Assembly: GCA_024508855.1 (NCBI GenBank)
Contig: JANINJ010000026.1
Coordinates: forward strand, 266,469 to 330,468
Direction: 5' to 3'
DNA length: 64,000 nt
Source: Xanthobacteraceae bacterium
GTDB taxonomy: Bacteria; Pseudomonadota; Alphaproteobacteria; Rhizobiales; Xanthobacteraceae
This document shows positions 9,513-19,074 of this stretch, piece after piece. The translations under genes were made by a program, and so were the position numbers. Within the stretch, counting starts at the first letter, position 1, and each line of letters starts with the position of its first letter. The notes below the pieces were generated by a model. The model ran no database searches. It had not been told where the DNA came from and saw only the letters and a list, made by a program, of their open reading frames with translations.

Positions 9513-10187
9513 TCAGGCCGCGACGCCGTTCTCCAGCTTGGACAGATACGCGTTGTGCTTCCGCATGAAGGCGCGCAGCAGGTCGGGATACTCCGGACTG
9601 ACTGCCGATTTCACCGACGGACGTGCGGCAAGCGCGGCGCGCCAGCGCGCGATCTTGGGCTTATTCGCGAGAATTCCGAAATCGCCAATCTTGTCGAACA
9701 CGTCGAAATAGCGAAACGCCGGCGCGAACACCGCGTCGACCAGCGAGAATTTCTCGCCGTCGAACCAGGGCGCCGCGACGAGCCGCGTTTCAAGCCGCGC
9801 GAACCGCGCCTCTGACTGTTTCGCCTTGGCCTTGAACGTGGCTTCGTCGGTAGCAGTCTCGAGCCCCCAGATATCGCCCAGCACCGTCGAGCCGAATTCT
9901 ACCCACGCCCGATGTTCGGCGCGCGTAAGCGGATCGTGCGGATGTAGCGGATGCGGCTGGGTCTCCTCGAGATATTCGAGGATGACGGCGGATTCGAATA
10001 CGACCCTGTCGCCGACCCTGAGCACCGGCACCTTGCCGAGCGGCGAAATCTTCAAGAACCAGTCAGGCTTGTTATCGAGATCGATATCGATCCGCTCGAA
10101 CGGTACGCCCTTCTCGGTGAGAGAAATCACTGCGCGCTGCACGTAAGGGCAGAGCTTGTGGCTGATGAGCGTAAGTTTATCCGTCAT
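9513..10187 (-). CDS. Glutathione S-transferase family protein
   Basis: A 224-residue two-domain GST. The N-terminal thioredoxin fold carries LISHKLCPYVQRAVISL, with the Cys-Pro-Tyr-Val active site (Cys near residue 13) typical of omega-like and CXXC-derived GSTs, then the cis-Pro strand GKVPVL and the glutathione-gamma-Glu site ESAVILEYLEE. The helical C-terminal domain ends near LRAFMRKHNAYL. A Cys active site suggests thiol transferase or dehydroascorbate-reductase-like chemistry rather than conjugation. The ATG at 10187 follows GGGAGAGG. The upstream promoter at 10342-10371 has operators around it, so expression is probably regulated. Confidence 0.88.
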   Translation of the reverse strand: MTDKLTLISHKLCPYVQRAVISLTEKGVPFERIDIDLDNKPDWFLKISPLGKVPVLRVGDRVVFESAVILEYLEETQPHPLHPHDPLTRAEHRAWVEFGSTVLGDIWGLETATDEATFKAKAKQSEARFARLETRLVAAPWFDGEKFSLVDAVFAPAFRYFDVFDKIGDFGILANKPKIARWRAALAARPSVKSAVSPEYPDLLRAFMRKHNAYLSKLENGVAA

Positions 10188-10328
10188 TGCACCTCTCCCG
10201 CATCGCGGATGCGGCGGATCACTTTCGAGACCCGGCACCGCGTCACCCGGACAGCGCCGCGTGCACTGAGAAGCAACTGGGTAGCGAGGAAAACGGCATC
10301 ACCGATCGGCATAGGATTCGTCCAAATC

Positions 10329-10388
10329 ATGCATCTGCATCAAACTACATGCAATCGCATGAATTAGTCAAGATCAATGCAAGTGCAT
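10329..10388. promoter_or_regulatory. Three palindromic operators of TGCATC type
   Basis: Three 12-base sites fit ATGCA-NN-TGCAT: ATGCATCTGCAT (10329-10340), ATGCAATCGCAT (10349-10360) and ATGCAAGTGCAT (10377-10388). The second has one mismatch. Centre spacings are 20 and 28 bases. The sites contain TGCATC hexamers, the unit I recall being reported for binding of the Bradyrhizobium japonicum Fur/Mur protein at the irr promoter; a MarR-type regulator is another option. The middle site lies in the -35/-10 spacer of the GST promoter. Confidence 0.65.
10342..10371 (-). promoter_or_regulatory. Sigma-70-type promoter of the GST gene
   Basis: On the minus strand TTGACT (10371-10366) is followed after 18 bases by TAGTTT (10347-10342). 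Transcription would start near 10335 and give a leader of about 150 bases before the GST start at 10187. One operator fills the spacer, one lies just upstream of the -35 and one just downstream of the -10, which is the layout expected for repression. Confidence 0.55.
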
Positions 10389-10401
10389 CAACCGGTCGTG
10401 A

Positions 10402-11505
10402 TCAGGGCCGGACCATCACCCCGCCGGTCATGGGCATCGGTACGCCGGTGGTCGCCGGATAGCTCAGCGGCAGTCCCTTGAGGCTTCGTGCTGCGAGGAA
10501 TCCGAACGCCTGCGCCTCGATGGCATCTCCGGACCAGCCGAGCGCATCACCACTCTCGACGGTGGCAGGTGCTAGACGTTCGCGCAGCATCCGCATCATC
10601 GTCAGATTGCGGGCGCCGCCGCCGACCACGATCCAGTTGCGCGGCGGTTTCGGCAGCAGCGGCACGATGCGCGCGATGCTCGCAGCCGTGAAGGCGGTCA
10701 GCGTCGCAGCACCGTCTGCGGGCGCGATATCTGGCAACTTCAATGACGCGAAATCGTTGCGGTCGAGGGATTTTGGCGGCGGCAGCGAGAAGAACGGCAG
10801 TTGCAATCCACGCTGTATCCAGGCCTCATCGACGGCACCCTGCTCGGCGAAACGGCCCTCGGAGTCGAAGCGCTGCTTGGTCGTACGCAGCATGAAGTCG
10901 TCCAGCAACGCGTTGCCGGGCCCGGTATCGCAGGCAATCAACGTATCGTCGCCATCGATATAGGTGATGTTGGAGACCCCGCCGATATTCACCAGTACGA
11001 TCGGCCCTTCGCGCTCCAGCGACTGCGCCAGGGCCCGGTGATACACCGGCACAAACGGCGCGCCCTGCCCGCCGGAGGCAACATCGGCCGCGCGGAAATC
11101 GTACATCACCGGGATCCGGATTGCTCTGGCCAGAGCGGCGCCATCGCCGATCTGTACCGTCAGCCGTTGCGCCGGCCGGTGCAGAACAGTCTGTCCGTGG
11201 AACCCGACGATATCGATATCTTCCGGGGCAATCCGATGCTGCGAGGTGAAGGCCGCCAGCGCCTCGGCGTGAGCGGCGGTGACGGTGCGCTCGGCCTCGC
11301 CCAGAATACCGGGTCGCGCGTCGCGCTGCGACAATCCGGGCGCCTCGTCCAGGGCCCGCCGCAGGATGTCCCGCTCCTGTTCGGTATACGGCCGATAGCC
11401 TGAGGGGCCGAACGCCGCGACCCGGCTGCCGTCGGTTTCGATCAACGCCACATCCACCCCGTCGAGCGAGGTGCCGCTCATCATCCCGATCGTTTTCAAC
11501 ATCAT
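10402..11505 (-). CDS. anmK: Anhydro-N-acetylmuramic acid kinase
   Basis: A 367-residue AnmK of the ASKHA fold. It cleaves and phosphorylates 1,6-anhydro-MurNAc during peptidoglycan recycling. Seen: the N-terminal phosphate loop [15 protein letters not shown] (near residues 6-20), [39 protein letters not shown], and the late [15 protein letters not shown] nucleotide site. The length is normal. The start is the first ATG of an ATGATG doublet with AAGGTGG upstream; a longer frame from 11544 lacks conservation. Divergent from tyrS, as is common in alphaproteobacteria. Links to the peptidoglycan genes amiC, mrcA and M23 elsewhere in the window. Confidence 0.95.
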   Translation of the reverse strand: MMLKTIGMMSGTSLDGVDVALIETDGSRVAAFGPSGYRPYTEQERDILRRALDEAPGLSQRDARPGILGEAERTVTAAHAEALAAFTSQHRIAPEDIDIVGFHGQTVLHRPAQRLTVQIGDGAALARAIRIPVMYDFRAADVASGGQGAPFVPVYHRALAQSLEREGPIVLVNIGGVSNITYIDGDDTLIACDTGPGNALLDDFMLRTTKQRFDSEGRFAEQGAVDEAWIQRGLQLPFFSLPPPKSLDRNDFASLKLPDIAPADGAATLTAFTAASIARIVPLLPKPPRNWIVVGGGARNLTMMRMLRERLAPATVESGDALGWSGDAIEAQAFGFLAARSLKGLPLSYPATTGVPMPMTGGVMVRP

Positions 11506-11650
11506 GGGTACGCCACCTTCGGAGAACTCGCGCCGGACGAGCAACTTGTGCCGCGGGGCTGCATCTTATAATGCCACAGGGCCAGCGCCACGGCAGCCCG
11601 GATCGGGCAGCCTCTCGGCTCATGGCAACAATGCCAAAGAAGAATGATCA

Positions 11651-11678
11651 GAGTCTTAGAGCCAAGAGTCCTAGAGCC
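11651..11678 (+). repeat. Tandem 13-base repeat abutting the tyrS start codon
   Basis: GAGTCTTAGAGCC (11651-11663) and GAGTCCTAGAGCC (11666-11678) differ at one base and are two bases apart. The second copy ends exactly at the base before the tyrS ATG. No normal Shine-Dalgarno sequence is visible; the repeat occupies its place. Confidence 0.6.
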
Positions 11679-12929
11679 ATGACAGCATTCAAGTCCGATT
11701 TTCTGCGCGTGCTGCAGGAGCGCGGCTTCATTCACCAGGTTTCCGATGCCGAGGGCCTGGATGCGCTCGCCGCGAAGGGCGAGGCGATCGCCTATGTCGG
11801 CTATGATTGCACGGCTCCGTCGCTGCACATCGGCCATCTGCTGTCGATCATGATGCTGCACTGGTTCCAGAAGACCGGCAACAAGCCGATTGCGCTGATG
11901 GGCGGCGGCACCACGCGGGTCGGTGATCCATCCGGCCGCGACGAGACCCGCAAGCTCCTGACCTACGAGCAGATCGACGCCAACAAGGAATCGATCAAGG
12001 GCACGTTCTCGAAATTCATCCGCTTCGGCGACGGCAAGACCGACGCCGTAATGGCCGACAATGCCGAATGGCTGGCCAAGCTGAACTACATCGAAATGCT
12101 GCGCGACGTCGGACGTCACTTCTCGATCAATCGCATGCTGACCATGGACTCAGTGCGCATGCGGCTCGAGCGCGAGCAGGAACTGTCGTTCATCGAATTC
12201 AATTACATGATCCTGCAGTCCTACGATTACGTCGAACTGGCGCGACGCTACGGCTGCAATCTGCAGATGGGCGGCTCCGACCAGTGGGGCAATATCGTCA
12301 ACGGCATCGATCTCGGCCGCCGCATGGGCACGCACCAGCTCTACGCACTCACCTGTCCGCTCCTGACCACGGCATCCGGCGCCAAGATGGGCAAGACCGC
12401 GGCCGGCGCGGTCTGGCTCAATGCCGATTTGCTGAGCCCGTACGACTACTGGCAATACTGGCGCAATACCGAGGACGCCGACGTCGCGCGTTTCCTCAAG
12501 CTGTTCACACTGCTGCCGCTCGACGAGGTTGCTCGCCTCAGTGCGCTGCAGGGCCAGGAGATCAATGAGGCGAAGAAGGTTCTTGCCACCGAGGCCACGG
12601 CGCTGATCCATGGCCGCGACAACGCGGTCGCGGCCTCGGAAACCGCACGGAAGACCTTCGAAGAAGGCGCCATCGCCAGCGATCTTCCGACGGTGGAAAT
12701 TCCACAGACGGAATTGGCCAGCCTCGGCGTCGTTGCCGCATTCGTCCGGGCCGGTCTTGTCGCCTCGAACGGCGAAGCGCGGCGCCAGATCAAGGGCGGC
12801 GGCCTGCGCGTCAACGACACCGTCGTCACCGACGACAAGCAGATGCTCACCTCTGCCGATCTCACGCAGAACGGGGCGATCAAGCTGTCGCTGGGCAAGA
12901 AGCGGCACGTGCTGCTGAAGGGCGCATAG
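11679..12929 (+). CDS. tyrS: Tyrosyl-tRNA synthetase
   Basis: A class I aminoacyl-tRNA synthetase of 416 residues that charges tRNA-Tyr. The ATP site has HIGH (residues 50-53 in [10 protein letters not shown]) and the second signature is KMGKT (near residue 236), a usual TyrRS form of KMSKS. Tyrosine-binding regions include YVGYDCTAP and [10 protein letters not shown]. The C-terminal 65 residues are an S4 RNA-binding domain ([18 protein letters not shown]). The ATG at 11679 gives the normal N-terminus MTAFKSDFL; the open frame continues upstream to 11571 but that part is not conserved. Confidence 0.96.
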   Translation: MTAFKSDFLRVLQERGFIHQVSDAEGLDALAAKGEAIAYVGYDCTAPSLHIGHLLSIMMLHWFQKTGNKPIALMGGGTTRVGDPSGRDETRKLLTYEQIDANKESIKGTFSKFIRFGDGKTDAVMADNAEWLAKLNYIEMLRDVGRHFSINRMLTMDSVRMRLEREQELSFIEFNYMILQSYDYVELARRYGCNLQMGGSDQWGNIVNGIDLGRRMGTHQLYALTCPLLTTASGAKMGKTAAGAVWLNADLLSPYDYWQYWRNTEDADVARFLKLFTLLPLDEVARLSALQGQEINEAKKVLATEATALIHGRDNAVAASETARKTFEEGAIASDLPTVEIPQTELASLGVVAAFVRAGLVASNGEARRQIKGGGLRVNDTVVTDDKQMLTSADLTQNGAIKLSLGKKRHVLLKGA

Positions 12930-12985
12930 GCCTATTCGCAGAACGCGGTTGTGCTTCGCTGGAGAAATGCGCTCCATGCGAAGCG

Positions 12986-14233
12986 ATGGCAGTTGAATCC
13001 ACATTTTCCGAATCCGGATCCAGGTCCTTATGGCCTGGCCGCACGGCGTTGCTGGTTCTCGCGCTGTGTTTCGTGCTGGCACTAATCGGCCGTGGGCTGG
13101 GCGAAGCGTTCACCGTCTTCCTGTTGCCGATCTCGGAGACATTCGGCTGGGCGCGCGCCGACGTCGTGTCGATCTATTCGCTGGCATCGCTGTCGATGGG
13201 GCTGGCGTCGCCATTCGTCGGGCGGCTGTTCGATCTCTCCGGACCGCGGATCGTCTACGCACTCGGGTTGCTGCTGCTCGGTGCCGGATTGTCGCTGGCA
13301 GCCTTCGCCGACAAACTGTGGCAGCTGCAGCTTTGTGTGGGCTTTGCTGCCGGGCTCGGGACCTCCTGCCTCGGCAACGTCACCAGTTCGTTGCTGCTCG
13401 GCCGATGGTTCGGCGACAGGCTCCCGGCAGCCATGGCCGTGGTCTATTCCGCGACCGGCGCCGGTGTATTGACCCTGCTGCCGACATCGCAAGTCATGAT
13501 CGACCATTTCGGCTGGCGCGGTGCGTATCACCTGACCGGCGGCGTGCTGCTTCTCCTCATCGTGCCGCTGGTGTTGCTGCCGTGGCGGCATATCGCAAAG
13601 GACACTGTGCGGTCGTCATCGACGTCATCGCCGACCTTGGAGGATGAAGGGCTCACACTGTTGCGGGCGCTTCGGCACCAGGCGTTCTGGGCGCTGTTCA
13701 GCACGTTCTTCTTCACGGCCATCGGCATGTATGCGATTGCCGTGCAGGTGGTGGCGTATCTTGTCGAAGTAGGCTTCCCGCCGCTGCAGGCGGCGACGGC
13801 GTGGGGCCTAAGCGGCGTCGTGCTGGTGATCGGAATGCTGACCGTGAGCTGGCTCGATACCCTGATCGGCCGGCGCCGGGCGATCCTGTTCAGCTACGGG
13901 CTGACCACTATCGGCATCGGGTTCCTGTGGCTGCTGCACCGTTATCCGAATCTGTGGCTGCTCGGCGGCTTCCTGCTGTGCTTCGGCAGCACCATCGGCT
14001 CGCGTGGCCCCCTCATCACCGCTGCGGCGATCAACATCTTTCGCGGCAAACGGGTCGGCACCATCTTCGGCACGATCTCGATCGGAAGCGGCTTAGGTTC
14101 GGCGCTCGGTTCACTGACCGGCGGCTTCATCCACGACTGGAGCCACAGCTATGATCTCGTCATCCTGTTCGCGCTGGTGAACGTGTTGCTGGGAATGATC
14201 CCGTTCCTGACCGTGCGAGCGCTGCGCGAATAG
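12986..14233 (+). CDS. MFS transporter
   Basis: A 415-residue membrane protein with about twelve hydrophobic segments in two six-helix halves joined by a polar loop (RSSSTSSPTLEDEG, near residues 208-221). The motif GRLFDLSGPR in the first inter-helix loop corresponds to the MFS signature GxLaDrxGxR, and TLIGRRRAI is the matching loop in the second half. It resembles the monocarboxylate/oxalate-formate-like branch, but the substrate cannot be deduced. It starts 56 bases after tyrS and converges on the AsmA-like gene with a 26-base gap. Confidence 0.88.
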   Translation: MAVESTFSESGSRSLWPGRTALLVLALCFVLALIGRGLGEAFTVFLLPISETFGWARADVVSIYSLASLSMGLASPFVGRLFDLSGPRIVYALGLLLLGAGLSLAAFADKLWQLQLCVGFAAGLGTSCLGNVTSSLLLGRWFGDRLPAAMAVVYSATGAGVLTLLPTSQVMIDHFGWRGAYHLTGGVLLLLIVPLVLLPWRHIAKDTVRSSSTSSPTLEDEGLTLLRALRHQAFWALFSTFFFTAIGMYAIAVQVVAYLVEVGFPPLQAATAWGLSGVVLVIGMLTVSWLDTLIGRRRAILFSYGLTTIGIGFLWLLHRYPNLWLLGGFLLCFGSTIGSRGPLITAAAINIFRGKRVGTIFGTISIGSGLGSALGSLTGGFIHDWSHSYDLVILFALVNVLLGMIPFLTVRALRE

Positions 14234-14259
14234 CCTGCTCGCCGGATTCATCATTCGCG

Positions 14260-17200
14260 CTAGTTGTTCGGCGAAGATGGAAGCTCGACGCCGTTATATT
14301 GTTTGCCGGTGTTGAACTCGAAGATCTTGCGCAGCACGCCGGGGGCCATCGCCGAAATAGGATTGACGCGCAGCACCGGTGCACCGGGCGTACCGACGAC
14401 CTCATACGTCACACCGATCAGACCTTCGTTGCTGCCGCCGCCGAGGAACAGTCCGACAATCGGAATCTGCCCGAACATATTGTTGAGCCCGTACATCGGC
14501 ACGAAGGTGCCGCTCATGCGAACCTTGTTTCCGGGATAATCGATATCGCCCTCGATTGTCGCGCCGATAGTCGGGCCTTTGACGACGCCCTCGCGGATCG
14601 ACAATTTGCCGCTCTTGCGGGTGAATTCCGCCCGCAGCCGCGAGAATGCAATACCGGACCGTGTGCCCCCCGGGCCACCAGCCGCGACGCGATCGAGCGC
14701 AGCCTCGCCCTTGATCGCGAAGTCGCGGACGTTCACAAGTCCCTCCTTCGCGCGCGGCTCGGCGGTGGGCGGATCCATCGCCAGCGCGAGTTGGCCGCCG
14801 ACCATCTTGGCGTAGGTGTCGGTGAAGCGGAAAAATGCACCGGCGTCGTTGGTCTCGAGATAGACAACTTCGCGCCCCTGGTTACGGCCGCGCATATCGC
14901 CGGTCAGCGGAGTGTCGCGCCCAAGTTTGCCGTTGAGCGTGAAGCTGCGGATCGAGCCGTTGCGACGCGACAGTTTAAGGTCGACGCCACGCACGGCTTC
15001 GCCGTAATAACCGGCGACCGCGCCGAGCTTGAGGTCGACGTCGAAATCCATGCTCTTGGATTTGCTCTTCGGGTCGCTCTCTTTCCCCGACATCGCGGAC
15101 TTGATAAAGCCGCGACCGTCGAAGACGTCGCCGCGCATCACGACCTTGACGACCCCATCATTGCTGCGCTCCGCCCGCAGCGACGCCTTGTCGCCCTCGG
15201 ATGGCGCATAGGTCGGGAAGTAGGCGTTCAGCAGATCGCCGTCCTGATCGACTTCAAGCGACCCCTTGATCAGCGTGCCGCCCCCATCGATGACGATATC
15301 GTCGAGACGCGTCGATTGCGGCTTCTGCGTCACGTTGAATGTCATGTGCCCCGATTTTCCCGGCAGCTTGATCCAGCCGGGCAACAGGTTATCGACCTTC
15401 AGCGCGGTGAGGTCGGCATCGACGCCGAGACGGCGATCCTGTTCGTTCGCACCGATCTTGCCGGTCACCTTGACGGGAATGGACCCAGTGATGGCGGAGC
15501 CGAGATCGAAGCCGAGCCGAGCGCGGCTCGCGTCATCGAGCGTCGCCTGCAATTTGACGTCGGCATCGCCGTCGGTCTGTTTGCGGTAATCCAGCGACGC
15601 AGGCTGACCGTTGATCTTCACATCGCCCTTGACCTGATAGCCCTGGTTGGTCGCAACGATCTTCAGCGCGTTGGCTTCAAGCTTCTGGTTCATCACCAGC
15701 CGGTCCGCGGAGAAACCGGAAAGGTCAGCGGTGACGGCATAAGTCGTATCGGCCTTGGTCAGTTCGCGCTTGATCGGCAATCCCAACGAGACCTGCGCGC
15801 TGACGTTTCCCTTGCTGGTGTTTGGATCGATCGGCGTGCTGTTGAAATCGCTCAGACGATCGGACGTCAGCAATTCCGCCGCAGCCGGAACGCTTCCTTC
15901 GATCTTGAATTTGACGCGGGCGGGCGAAGGTTTAGGCGCCATGTCAGGCACCTCGAACACGACATCCGAAATATTGAGTTTCCGTCCGCTGGACGTATCG
16001 GCCGCCGCTTGTCCGATGGTCACGGTGGCGGTGCGCCCGGTCACGCGCGCGCGCAGATCGGCGTCGCGGATCGATGGCATTCCGTCGACGGGATGGAGAC
16101 CGACCTTGTTGGCGACGATATTGACCGACAGGCCGTCATCCGGAATCGGAGGGCCACGCCGCGACAGATTGTGGATCGGTGAGTTCACGCCGATATCGAT
16201 GCGCTGCAAGGCACCGCGCTCGATCCGTTCGGTGACCCACTCGCGCACCTCGGGAACGATCAGCACCGGCCACATCCGTTTGAGCGCCGTCGCCGACATC
16301 GGCGTGCCGGCAAATCCCAACGTCAGCCGCGGCTCGGCCGCATAGTCGATGCTGCCGGTTCCGGCGACGCCGATCTCTCCGTTGCTGATGTTGGCCTGCG
16401 TCAGCAACACCTTGCGATGTTCGGTATCGAAGCGAATGCCGATCGATATCTGATTGAAAATCAGCGGGGGCTCGTTGTTGACCCCGGCCAGCACGATGGT
16501 GCCACCACTGAAGCCAAGTTGCCAGTCCGGTACCATGCCATTGGGCGGCTCGAGATGGGCCAGCAACGTTACGCGATTGGGGCCGGAAACCACTTTGAAA
16601 GGCGCCAGCAGAACGCGCCGGCCGGCGTCCCACTCGACATTGATTTCCGCCTGATCGATCCCCATCGGATAGTCCGGGGTGTCGTTATCGGTGATGGTTC
16701 CTTTTCCGACGTCGATCTTGCCGCGAAGGAACGTCGGCAAACCGTCTCGTCCCAACTCACCCTTGATTTCACCGGTCAGCGGAAGATCGGCGCTGTAGGT
16801 CAAATCCTTCACGCGCAATGCAAGCAGGATGTTCTTGGTCGAGACCTTGTTGGCACGGAAGTCGACGGACCGGACGCCGTTCTGCGGCGCGCCGACCTGA
16901 ACCCGAACCGACCAGGCGTGGGCGCCCTCCTCGCCGAGGCTGAAGACCACGCCACCGCCGCTCGGGCGGCGAAGGCTCAGGCTGATGTTCTGGAATGTCG
17001 AACGATTACCGCGCTGCTCGTCGTCGACGATAAGGCTGCCGTTCTTCAAACCGATTTCGTTGAGGTTCTGACCGTCAAGCCCATTCAGGCTCAAGCTGTC
17101 CAGCCAGTCGAGGCCGGCGAGCAATCCGCTGGTGACATCGGGTGAAGCAGCCGTGGAATTGGGAGACGTCGACGGCGTCGCATCACGATCGGGCGTCGTG

Positions 17201-17874
17201 ACAGGGATTTGACCAGGCGGTGTTGTGGGCGACCGTGCCGATGCGACGCCGGTTGCGATCGGCCTGGCGTTGTCACCTGTCGAAACCGTGACCTGTCCAT
17301 CGGGCGTAATCCGAACCGCAAGAACGGCATCGACGAGGTTGAGGCTTTCGGCACGCAGTTTCCCCGTCAACAGCGCCATGCCGGAGAGGCGCACCTCCGC
17401 CTTCGGTGCGCTGGCGATAACGGTGTGGTCCTGATCGCGCACGACGATGTCGCGGATTCTCACCGCGATCCGAATTCGACCAGTACGCTCGATCTGGGTG
17501 CCGCCAACTTCGACGGTATTGCCCTGCCCGACATTGTCCTCGATCGCAGCCGCCAACCAGGGCGTCGCCATATCGAGGTTGATCGGACCCGCGCCAAGGC
17601 GCAGCCACAGGCCGCCAAATCCTGCGGCGCAGATGATGAACAAGACCCCTACGACAACAAGCAGTCGTCGGAGCCAGCGTTCGCTGGAAAGCCATTGCCG
17701 AATCGAATCGAGCCGGTCCCCCAACTCGTGCCAGCCGGAACTGGAACGCGACAGCAGACGGTGTGCACGGCGACGCGTGGCCTCATCATGCTGATCCCAG
17801 TCAACATCGTCCCACTGCGACAATTGATCGTCGGCACGCGAATTTAGCGCCGGGGGCGACTTTTTCCTTGCCAT
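14260..17874 (-). CDS. AsmA-like protein with DUF3971 (large envelope protein)
   Basis: A 1,204-residue protein. After an acidic/basic N-terminus (ADDQLSQWDDVDWDQHD) there is one transmembrane segment at about residues 71-92, then a long periplasmic part rich in beta strands with repeated AsmA-like units, including GSIDYAAEPRLTLGFAGTPM, and the C-terminal end RMSGTFVPMYGLNNMFGQIP, VGLFLGG and LRVNPISAMAPGVLRKIFEF, which mark the DUF3971/AsmA-2 end domain. Proteins of this shape bridge the inner and outer membranes and are linked to phospholipid transport (YhdP/TamB-like); that role here is inference. The start is uncertain: ATG 17874 is used, ATG 17961 is possible. Confidence 0.85.
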   Translation of the reverse strand: MARKKSPPALNSRADDQLSQWDDVDWDQHDEATRRRAHRLLSRSSSGWHELGDRLDSIRQWLSSERWLRRLLVVVGVLFIICAAGFGGLWLRLGAGPINLDMATPWLAAAIEDNVGQGNTVEVGGTQIERTGRIRIAVRIRDIVVRDQDHTVIASAPKAEVRLSGMALLTGKLRAESLNLVDAVLAVRITPDGQVTVSTGDNARPIATGVASARSPTTPPGQIPVTTPDRDATPSTSPNSTAASPDVTSGLLAGLDWLDSLSLNGLDGQNLNEIGLKNGSLIVDDEQRGNRSTFQNISLSLRRPSGGGVVFSLGEEGAHAWSVRVQVGAPQNGVRSVDFRANKVSTKNILLALRVKDLTYSADLPLTGEIKGELGRDGLPTFLRGKIDVGKGTITDNDTPDYPMGIDQAEINVEWDAGRRVLLAPFKVVSGPNRVTLLAHLEPPNGMVPDWQLGFSGGTIVLAGVNNEPPLIFNQISIGIRFDTEHRKVLLTQANISNGEIGVAGTGSIDYAAEPRLTLGFAGTPMSATALKRMWPVLIVPEVREWVTERIERGALQRIDIGVNSPIHNLSRRGPPIPDDGLSVNIVANKVGLHPVDGMPSIRDADLRARVTGRTATVTIGQAAADTSSGRKLNISDVVFEVPDMAPKPSPARVKFKIEGSVPAAAELLTSDRLSDFNSTPIDPNTSKGNVSAQVSLGLPIKRELTKADTTYAVTADLSGFSADRLVMNQKLEANALKIVATNQGYQVKGDVKINGQPASLDYRKQTDGDADVKLQATLDDASRARLGFDLGSAITGSIPVKVTGKIGANEQDRRLGVDADLTALKVDNLLPGWIKLPGKSGHMTFNVTQKPQSTRLDDIVIDGGGTLIKGSLEVDQDGDLLNAYFPTYAPSEGDKASLRAERSNDGVVKVVMRGDVFDGRGFIKSAMSGKESDPKSKSKSMDFDVDLKLGAVAGYYGEAVRGVDLKLSRRNGSIRSFTLNGKLGRDTPLTGDMRGRNQGREVVYLETNDAGAFFRFTDTYAKMVGGQLALAMDPPTAEPRAKEGLVNVRDFAIKGEAALDRVAAGGPGGTRSGIAFSRLRAEFTRKSGKLSIREGVVKGPTIGATIEGDIDYPGNKVRMSGTFVPMYGLNNMFGQIPIVGLFLGGGSNEGLIGVTYEVVGTPGAPVLRVNPISAMAPGVLRKIFEFNTGKQYNGVELPSSPNN

Positions 17875-18165
17875 TGCCTCTCGGTGTTGGCGCTGCTGAT
17901 GGGATTGGTCGCCGACGGGCGTTCGCGCGGACAGGCGTGACGAACGCTGTTGTGGCGGCATTGCTGCCAATCCTTGGTTCGAACGGTTACTTTTCACCCA
18001 CCCCGTGGCAGGCACACAAGAAGCAAGGGACGATCCGGCGAATCCCCTGTAACCATAGCCCGGGGTTAGACGATTTGCCCAGCGGCGCCGGCTCAATTCT
18101 TGCGAGCCGGGGCACTTGCTGCCTAGATGATTATTGATCTGTCGAAAGCGACGAAAGGAAGGCGT

Positions 18166-18984
18166 ATGTCTAAGAAAACGCGCAAGAAATCCTCTAAATC
18201 AACGCCCAAGAAGGCTGCGCGCCCCGCCTCGAAGACAGCAGCCAAAACGTCCGCGAAGAAATCCGTGGCCAAGAAAGTCGCAGCGAAGCGACCTCCTGCC
18301 CGCAAGGCAGCCGCGCCGAAACCGACAAAAGCGAAAGCCGCGAAAGCCAAGGCGCCGAAGTCAGCCCGCGCGCCTGCTCGCTCAGTCGCTTCGCCCAAGG
18401 CCAAACCCGTCGCAAAACCGGCGGTCGAGCCGATAATCAAGGCCGCAGCCAGACCGGCGCCCACGGCACCGACGGCCCGCGTCAGCAACAATGCAGATCA
18501 CAGCACGATTCGCGGAACGCAAATCCTGGCCGAAGGGTCGAAGGTCCCTGCATTTGAACTGCCACGCGACGGGGGCGAGCGAATCTCGCTGGCCCCGAAT
18601 GCCGGACGTAGCCTCGTCGTCTTCTTCTATCCGCGAGCCGACACCCCCGGCTGCACCAAGGAAGCGATGGATTTCTCGCGGCTGGCTGCGGATTTTGCCG
18701 CCGCCGATACCGATGTCGTCGGCGTTTCGGCCGACCCGCTGAAGGCGCAGGAGGCCTTTCGCGACAAGCACGAACTGAAGGTTCCCCTGCTCTCGGACGA
18801 GCCGCACGACATTCTGGAAGCGTTCGGCGTATGGGGTGAAAAATCGATGTATGGCAGGACCTTCCTTGGAATTCTTCGCACAACGGTTCTGATCGGTTCG
18901 GATCGAAAAATTCTCAAGATCTGGCATAACGTCAAGGTCGACGGTCATGCCGACGAGGTACTCGCATACGTCAAAACTCTGTAG
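18166..18984 (+). CDS. bcp: Peroxiredoxin (Bcp/PrxQ) with lysine/alanine-rich N-terminal extension
   Basis: A 272-residue protein. Residues 1-105 are almost only Lys, Ala, Pro, Arg and Ser (for example KKSVAKKVAAKRPPARKAAA), like the tails of histone H1 and bacterial H1-like proteins. Residues 115-272 are a PrxQ/Bcp peroxiredoxin: the active site is YPRADTPGCTKEAMDF with peroxidatic C163. The usual resolving Cys five residues later is Met (168), and no other Cys exists in the protein, so it must work as a one-Cys enzyme. The ATG at 18166 follows AAAGGAAG. It probably reduces hydroperoxides; the basic tail may hold it on DNA. Confidence 0.9.
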   Translation: MSKKTRKKSSKSTPKKAARPASKTAAKTSAKKSVAKKVAAKRPPARKAAAPKPTKAKAAKAKAPKSARAPARSVASPKAKPVAKPAVEPIIKAAARPAPTAPTARVSNNADHSTIRGTQILAEGSKVPAFELPRDGGERISLAPNAGRSLVVFFYPRADTPGCTKEAMDFSRLAADFAAADTDVVGVSADPLKAQEAFRDKHELKVPLLSDEPHDILEAFGVWGEKSMYGRTFLGILRTTVLIGSDRKILKIWHNVKVDGHADEVLAYVKTL

Positions 18985-19000
18985 TTTCATTCTCCGAAAA

Positions 19001-19008
19001 TTAACCAT
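19001..19008 (+). promoter_or_regulatory. CtrA-type half site TTAACCAT
   Basis: TTAACCAT lies 67 bases before the start of the M23 peptidase gene. This octamer is a common CtrA half site in alphaproteobacteria. No TTAA is present seven bases upstream, so it is not a full site. Confidence 0.3.
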
Positions 19009-19074
19009 GACAAGGTCAAATCGTCTGCAGTTTTGAGCCGAACCGGATCTGTTCCCGGCGGTGCAGGAGTGCTG

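Noticed and set aside
14299..16182. Long open frame on the plus strand opposite the AsmA-like gene (627 codons)
   Set aside because: It is antisense to a gene with clear family features, has no recognisable domain and no ribosome site; long antisense frames are common in high-GC genes.
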